From the NCBI GenBank assembly GCA_002383105.1, contig DFXC01000159.1, positions 4,395 through 31,793 on the forward strand: 27,399 nucleotides of DNA, read 5' to 3'. Position numbers and translations under genes: made by a program. This document shows, one piece after another, positions 22,821 to 27,399 of this stretch (the first letter of the stretch is position 1; the number at the start of each line of letters is the position of its first letter). Origin of the DNA: Hyphomicrobiaceae bacterium UBA4118. Lineage in GTDB: Bacteria; Pseudomonadota; Alphaproteobacteria; Rhizobiales; Methyloligellaceae. The notes below the pieces were generated by a model. The model was given only the letters and a program-made list of their open reading frames with translations. It ran no database searches and was not told the DNA's origin.

Positions 22821-24128
22821 ATGGCGATGAAGAAGAAGGCTCAGGCCGCAGTCGTCGAGCAGGCGCTCGAGCAATTCGATGACGACATACCTTTCCCCCC
22901 TGTCGAGGACGACGAGATTGAGCCGTTCGGCCCGTTGACGGACGAGTCGACGTCGAAGCGGAAGCCAAACGGAAAGAATGGTCGCGGGCAGTTCAAGCCG
23001 AAGCCGCCCGCGTCGAACGTGGCTAACGCCCTTAAAGCCTTACGCACTGACCCGAACCTCAGGGATAAGCTTGCCTACGACGAAATGCAGCGCGCCGCCA
23101 TGATCCGCGACGGGGGCTCGTGGCGACCCGTGACCGACACCGATGTCACGGGGATGCAGGAGTATTTGCAGAAGGAGAAAGGTATTACGCACGTCAGCAA
23201 AGACACTATGCACTCAGCTGTTGACAAGCGTGCCGTGGAATGCCGCTTCCATCCGCTGCGCGACTGGCTCAACGCGCTCAGATGGGATACTCGCCCGCGC
23301 ATCGACTCTTGGCTCACCGACTACTTAGGGACGGAGGCCACGCCCTACACCAAGGCGATCGGGCGCATGTTTCTGATTGGAATGGTCGCGCGCGGATATA
23401 GGCCCGGCTGCCAAATGGATTACATGCTAATCCTCGAAGGGCCACAGGGCGTGCTTAAGTCAACAGCGTGCCGTGTCCTCGGTGGGCAGTGGTTTGACGA
23501 CAACCTGCCCGATGTCCACACCAAGGACGCCAGCCAATATCTTCGCGGCAAGTGGCTAATCGAGGTTGCCGAAATGCACGCCATGGGAAAGGCCGAGGCG
23601 GCGCAGCTGAAAGCCTTCATCACCCGGCGCGAGGAGCGCTATCGCCCCTCGTATGGCCGCAAGGAGGTGTTCGAGCCGCGCCAATGCGTCTTCGTCGGGA
23701 CACAAAATAAGAGCGCCTATCTGCGCGACGAAACTGGCGGGCGCCGTTTCTGGCCCGTGGTTACCGGCAAGATCGACATCATCACGCTCAAGCGCGACCG
23801 CGATCAGCTATTCGCCGAGGCGGTGCGCGCCTACCGGAAGGGCGAGCATTGGTGGCCGGATCGCGACTTCGAGGCGAAGCACATTGCGCCCGAGCAAGAG
23901 GCGCGCTACGAGGCCGACGCTTGGGAAGAGCCCATTGGCGAATGGCTAGAGCGAACTGCCGCTACAAAAACGACGGTATATGAGGTCGCCTTCCAAGCAC
24001 TGGAGTTTAAGAAGCCACAAATCGGCACGGCTGATCAGCGGCGAATCATTGCGATCTTGCAGCGGCTCGGTTGGCGGCGCTCCGGGAAGCAGGATGCCGA
24101 CGGCCGTAGCGTGTACCTGAGTCCATAA
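22821..24128 (+). CDS. vapE: Virulence-associated E (VapE) family helicase
   Basis: 435 residues. VapE proteins are SF3/AAA-type ATPases found in prophages and satellites such as staphylococcal pathogenicity islands, where relatives act in replication initiation. The N-terminal 70 residues are acidic then basic and look disordered. The core starts [20 protein letters not shown]; the P-loop is [17 protein letters not shown] (about 206-222), Walker [10 protein letters not shown] (244-252), sensor [20 protein letters not shown] with arginine finger 308/309. In the P-loop the usual GxGKS has Leu for the second Gly, which occurs in some VapE proteins. No primase domain is attached. GGGGGG precedes the start. 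Iterons follow 27 bases after the stop. Confidence 0.9.
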   Translation: MAMKKKAQAAVVEQALEQFDDDIPFPPVEDDEIEPFGPLTDESTSKRKPNGKNGRGQFKPKPPASNVANALKALRTDPNLRDKLAYDEMQRAAMIRDGGSWRPVTDTDVTGMQEYLQKEKGITHVSKDTMHSAVDKRAVECRFHPLRDWLNALRWDTRPRIDSWLTDYLGTEATPYTKAIGRMFLIGMVARGYRPGCQMDYMLILEGPQGVLKSTACRVLGGQWFDDNLPDVHTKDASQYLRGKWLIEVAEMHAMGKAEAAQLKAFITRREERYRPSYGRKEVFEPRQCVFVGTQNKSAYLRDETGGRRFWPVVTGKIDIITLKRDRDQLFAEAVRAYRKGEHWWPDRDFEAKHIAPEQEARYEADAWEEPIGEWLERTAATKTTVYEVAFQALEFKKPQIGTADQRRIIAILQRLGWRRSGKQDADGRSVYLSP

Positions 24129-24154
24129 AGGCCGATGAATCAGTCCGTTGCAAA

Positions 24155-24309
24155 GTGCTCTGTGTGCTCTGTGCCGTTTTCGTTGAAAAACCGCCAACTC
24201 CTTACAGAGCATCCAGAGCATCCAGAGCATTTTCTATATACGCCCTATAAACACAATTTCCTCCCAGGGCCTCTATTGGGAAATGCTCTGGATGCTCTGG
24301 ATGCTCTGG
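24155..24309. repeat. Opposed 9-bp iterons around an A+T-rich centre, putative replication origin
   Basis: Three head-to-tail units AGAGCATCC start at 24206, 24215 and 24224 (the last followed by TT). After 52 bases come three units of the reverse complement, ATGCTCTGG, at 24283, 24292 and 24301. Two weaker units GTGCTCTGT lie at 24155 and 24164. The phase is exactly 9 bp within each group. The centre (24231-24282) includes TTTCTATATACG and CTATAAACACAATTTCC and is more A+T-rich than its flanks. Iteron groups flanking an A+T-rich region next to a helicase gene are the layout of satellite origins. A plus-strand frame (24135-24479) crosses it but contains only repeat-derived EHPEHPEH and ALDALDAL, so I do not call it a gene. 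Confidence 0.6.
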
Positions 24310-24514
24310 TTGCCATTTGGGGCATCCGCATCTACACGCCGCAAGCCGCGCTTGTCGATGATCGCAACGTGCTGTTCGTCTATCGCGAGCGACAATCCCG
24401 CCTATTGCAACGCGACGCTGTCATGCGTGGGGCGAGGAGATCAGCGGCAAGAGCTTTGACCACTCCAGGCCAAGCTTGACGACTACGGCCCCCGCCCATC
24501 GCCGCATGACCGAC

Positions 24515-24592
24515 TTCCTGAACCAATCCTGCATCGTCGGTTCATGCGCGGTTCAGGCGGTCTGACGCAAAGTCCTAACCGTCAGGCCCCTG
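24515..24592 (+). repeat. Right 78-bp direct repeat of the VapE element
   Basis: Partner of 22423-22500. It contains GTTCATGCGCG and GTTCAGGCGGT (24540-24561) with an exact 11-bp period. The first 9 bases of the first box equal those upstream of the PepSY operon. The following 150 bases (24593-24742) show no gene. Confidence 0.7.
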
Positions 24593-24742
24593 ACTGATGT
24601 AGCAAACCTTCCTCGGCACCGGGCGCGGAGATCAGGGGCCTCCGCGCCCACTCTTCCCTGCAGGCGGTGCTTCTATCGAGATCCTCAGAGCGGGTTCGAG
24701 TAGCTGCGAGTTAGTTCCGCAGTGAACGGTCTCACGGTCGCC

Positions 24743-25122
24743 CTAATCCACCACCGCGATGATGGGCCCATAACCGCCATGGCTGGGCGGTTCGTTGCGA
24801 TCGAGTTCCGGCGCATAAAGTCCCGGCGCCTCGCCTCCGTCGATAAAAAGGGCATTCCTGCAGCCGAGGCCGTCACGGAAAAAACGGGCAAACTCGTAAA
24901 AGCTCACCCACCCTTTGGTGATGACGAAACGCACCTGGGTTGGGCTCGACACCCCGACGCCGTTCCGCGGCCTGCGATCGGTTGAATTCACAATGAAGGC
25001 AGGGTGGATCTTCCCGTCGATGACGAGCATCGGTCCGGACTGGGTAGCGAAATTCGACTCCGGCCTATGGGCAAGAAATCGTCCCGTCTCGAGGATGCCG
25101 GCCTTGCGGTCGCCGATATAGC
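24743..25122 (-). pseudogene. NAGPA/DUF2233 phosphodiester glycosidase, C-terminal fragment
   Basis: Reading from about 25122: IGDRKAGILETGRFLAHRPE, SNFATQSGPMLVIDGKIHPA, RNGVGVSSPTQVRFVITKG, VSFYEFARFFRDGLGC, LFIDGGEAPGLYAPEL, then a stop. This is the C-terminal half of the NAGPA family (phosphodiester glycosidase, usually about 250 residues, often exported). The first half is missing: upstream of about 25122 the DNA encodes a VOC protein on the other strand. An internal ATG at 25030 gives 95 residues but would lack much of the domain. It is therefore a truncated, probably dead gene. Confidence 0.8.
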
Positions 25123-25514
25123 GCTCGAAGTCGGTGACATCGAAGAGGCTCTGGCTTTCTACGGTCGATTGTTCGAATTCGAGCTTCGGGGCAAGAGCGG
25201 CACTTCGGCCCGACCAATTCCTCGCACTGCAAAAGGGCCGGACTCAACCGGCTGACGAGGGTCGCCATTTTGGGCTTGTGGTCGACGACAAGGATGCAGT
25301 CCGCAAAACACTGGTGCACGCGGGCATCCCAACGCTGCCCGGCCCGTTTCTCGATTTTCTCGATCCGTGGGGCAACCGCATAGAGATTGTCGGCTACGAC
25401 AACATCCAATTCACTAAGGCGCCGAACGTGCTGCGCGGCATGGGATTGACGCATCTGTCAAAGAACGAGAAAGCGATCAAAGAACTCACTGGGAAGGGCA
25501 TGGCGCCGAACTAG
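25115..25514 (+). pseudogene. VOC (glyoxalase/bleomycin resistance) protein, truncated and frameshifted
   Basis: Frame 1 reads IALEVGDIEEALAFYGRLFE FELRGKSGTSA (adjoining parts, to about 25208), then the frame becomes meaningless. The next frame takes over with PDQFLALQKGRTQPADEGRH, FGLVVDDKDAVRKTLVHAG, FLDFLDPWGNRIEIV and ends at 25514. Both belong to one VOC domain; about 8 residues and the frame are lost at 25195-25215. The N-terminal start is also missing: the bases before 25115 read as NAGPA on the minus strand. The metal ligands expected in the first strand cannot be confirmed. Confidence 0.75.
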
Positions 25515-25623
25515 AGACGGACCAGCGGAGCGCCACTCTGCGGTACCCGAAACGAAGCCCGAGGAGAAGTGAGCCCAGGGGACCAAAGATCGCCGTGAAC
25601 ATTGGCCAGCACTGGAGAATGCG

Positions 25624-26169
25624 ATGCCAAGCGTCCTGATCACCGGCGCCAATCGCGGACTCGGGTTCGAGTTCGCCAGACAGTATTTGGCCGATGCCTG
25701 GCAGGTTTATGCGGCTTGTCATGATCCAAATTCCGCTTCCGAGCTGCGCCTACTGGCTGACGCTAGCGGCGGGAAAGTGCGGATCATGGCCTTGGATGTC
25801 ACTGACCTCGCGAGTGTCAAGGCGGCGGCCGCGGAACTCGACGGGCAAGCCATTGACCTCCTCCTCAACAACTCCGGCATCATCGGTGCGAAGGGGGGCC
25901 AGACCATCCGAAACATGGATTATGAGGCCTGGGCGAACGTGCTCGACGTCCTATGCGGGTGTCGGAGGCGTTTGTCGACCATGTGGCACGCAGCGAGCGC
26001 AAGCTTATCTTGACCCTTACCAGCGGTATGGGATCGCTTGCCGACAATACCTCTGGTGGCTCGATCGCCTTACGAGAGCGTGACGGCGTTGAGACGTTTG
26101 ATCGAAACTCTCGGGACGGAGCAGTCCGGTAAGTTCTTCAATTACGATGGACGCGAATACGCCTGGTAG
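25624..26169 (+). pseudogene. Short-chain dehydrogenase (SDR), broken by two lesions
   Basis: Segment 1 (25624 to about 25950): MPSVLITGANRGLGFEFARQ with the NAD-binding TGANRGLG, DVTDL and LLLNNSGIIG (family NNAG). Segment 2, in another frame from 25953: MRVSEAFVDHVARSERKLIL, LTSGMGSLADNTSGGSIA, which contains the active-site Ser region. Segment 3, after a deletion of about 60 residues that removes the catalytic Tyr-x3-Lys: ESVTALRRLIETLGTEQSGK FFNYDGREYAW (adjoining parts), a typical SDR end. The first lesion loses a few residues (the usual NxxGP) and shifts the frame. The enzyme cannot be active. Confidence 0.82.
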
Positions 26170-26492
26170 GCGCGGTCACGACGATTGGAGGCGCGAAATG
26201 AGCGAGCCATTTCCTGTCGGCAATGTGATGTTGACGCCTCCTCTATATCGCCGGTCTTGACACCAGGGCTCTATGTCACGGGCCTTCAGCTCCCGATCGT
26301 CGTCTCAATTGATGGGCCTTGCGTCCACCCATTCGGACCTTGACAGCGCAGACGGAGACGCCTTCACGCGCGCCTCTCACTTCGCAAGCCCCGATCCAAT
26401 TTCCGTCATAGCCCATGGGCCGTTATGGCAAGGAATGAGATTGATCGTGTAGCCACGCCAACACTAGCCCCCTGGTTCGGTGGCGCTGCCTC
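26170..26492. other. Intergenic stretch between SDR and Nramp remnants
   Basis: About 320 bases without a convincing gene. A short plus-strand frame from 26198 starts MSEPFPVGNVMLTPPLY and stops after 20 residues; it may be one more gene fragment but is not recognised. No terminator or repeat was seen. Confidence 0.4.
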
Positions 26493-27325
26493 CTATGTAA
26501 GACTCGACCAAACGAGTAGCACCACGGTCAGAGCCATTAGCGCTGCCGCAAGCCAGCCCAGCGAGGTGAGCCATCGCGGCAGGCACAAGGACCGTAGCCC
26601 TTTGCGTCCTGAAACCACGAGCATCATCGCAACCATGATCGGCACGGCGACGACGCCGTTGATGACCGCCGTCCAAAACAGCATGGCGATCGGATCGATG
26701 TTCGTCGCGGCAAGTGCACCTCCTCCGAGTGTCGCTGCGCCGACGATGGCATAGAAGCCGAGTGCCCGACTGGCCGGCAGCTCCAGGCTTCCGCGTAGCC
26801 CGAAAGCTTCGGCCACCGCATAGGCTGCTGATCCCGCAAGGACCGGGACCGCGAGTAACCCGGTGCCGATGATCCCCGCAGAGAACAGCACGAAGGTCAA
26901 TTCACCGGCAATCGGCCGTAAGGCTTCCGCGGCCTGCGCCGCCGTGTCGATCTTCGTCACGCCCTGAGCATTGAGAGTGGCGGCCGTCGTCACAATGATG
27001 AAAAAAGCGATGACATTGGAAACGAGCATTCCAGTCCAAGTGTCGATGGAAATACGCCTGAAATAATCTTTCCCTGGCTGACGCTCCAGACCATATTGCC
27101 GCCGATGGCTCAGACGCGATTCCTCGGCCTCCTGCGAGGCTTGCCAGAAGAACAGATACGGGCTGATTGTGGTGCCAAAGACGGCGACGATCATCAGGAG
27201 AAAGTCCGCTCGAAGGACACTTTTGGGACGAATGTTGAGTAAAGGACCTTACTCCAAGGGACTTGAACAGTGAACGCAGGCGACATAGACGAACAACACC
27301 AGCGTCAGGAATTTCAAATAGCTAG
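26493..27325 (-). pseudogene. Nramp-family metal ion transporter, frameshifted, 3' part
   Basis: The main frame (27200-26493) reads IVAVFGTTISPYLFFWQASQ, EAEESRLSHRRQYG, TGMLVSNVIAFFIIVTTAAT, AGIIGTGLLAVPVLAGSAAY and ends after several further membrane segments. This is the C-terminal half of an Nramp (MntH-like) Mn/Fe transporter, with the conserved TM6 region TTISPYLFFWQ. Upstream pieces continue in other frames: FTVQVPWSKVLYSTFVPKVS (about 27274-27215) and SYLKFLTLVLFVYVA (about 27322-27278). Two frame changes are needed to join them, near 27265 and 27210. The last 75 bases of the window do not clearly belong to it. Confidence 0.8.
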
Positions 27326-27399
27326 CAGCGCCTCGGTGACAGGTTTCTCGCAAAGGGCATAGCCGCGGGAGAGCGCCATGCGTCCGTAGCGGACGGGGT

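Larger units (their letters stand above)
22423..24592. mobile_element. Small VapE element, phage-satellite-like, between direct repeats
   Basis: About 2.2 kb bounded by 78-bp imperfect direct repeats. It contains vapE and, right after it, an iteron region. No integrase, excisionase or tRNA is seen, so it is either a remnant or is moved by another element's functions. The stretch 22501-22820 contains no recognisable gene, although frames are open on both strands. The base composition seems less G+C-rich than the flanks. The divergence of the repeats (about one base in five) argues that they are old, or belong to a dispersed repeat family rather than being true attachment sites. Confidence 0.5.

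Noticed and set aside
24206..24309. A CRISPR array
   Set aside because: Units are 9 bp and contiguous without spacers, and they change orientation across the centre; no cas gene is present.

Overview
The window comes from a GC-rich alphaproteobacterium, most probably of the order Hyphomicrobiales (Rhizobiales). The evidence is a MucR/Ros regulator, DUF5330, DUF1491 and DUF6456 proteins, a PAS_5 protein, a DivJ/PdhS-like kinase, a Rhodobacter-type gene transfer agent (GTA) tail module, and a palindromic repeat of a kind common in rhizobial genomes. Genus cannot be given from the sequence alone.

Layout. (1) 1-2600: a minus-strand operon of PepSY protein, OmpR-type response regulator and sensor kinase, ending in a small secreted protein cut by the window edge; an 11-bp-phased tandem operator lies upstream. 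(2) 2606-5236: two palindromic repeats, then a decayed GTA cluster on the minus strand (gp7 tail end, HK97-gp10-like, DUF3168/gp8, gp9 start joined to gp13 end, gp14 start, a small membrane protein), with a plus-strand DUF985 cupin gene inside it. (3) 5240-7081: a possible structured RNA and three small secreted proteins, one of YHS type, separated by strong inverted repeats. (4) 7220-12179, plus strand: an isoprenylcysteine methyltransferase-like membrane protein, a lipoprotein, a class A penicillin-binding protein and a DUF1214/DUF1254-like pair. (5) 12194-15498, minus strand: a small conserved protein, DUF1491, a peptidoglycan-binding protein and a multi-pass PAS histidine kinase. (6) 15871-22390: DUF5330, SufE, DUF6456, PAS_5, MucR, MsrB, oligopeptidase B and an isochorismatase-family hydrolase. 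(7) 22423-24592: a 2.2-kb VapE element between 78-bp imperfect direct repeats, with 9-bp iterons in two opposed arms. (8) 24743-27399: a run of decayed genes (NAGPA/DUF2233, VOC, SDR, Nramp), each truncated or frameshifted.

How it fits together. Most of 7-22 kb is core: cell-wall synthesis and binding, signalling, redox repair (MsrB), Fe-S assembly (SufE) and proteolysis. The two variable zones are of phage type. The GTA remnant has kept some head-tail genes but lost the block from gp9 to gp13, including the tape measure, so it cannot build a particle by itself. The VapE element has a helicase gene followed directly by opposed iterons around a more A+T-rich centre, an arrangement like the replication origins of phage satellites. 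The tandem GTTCA boxes upstream of the PepSY/two-component operon closely resemble boxes inside both 78-bp repeats, which suggests that one regulator may act at all three places.
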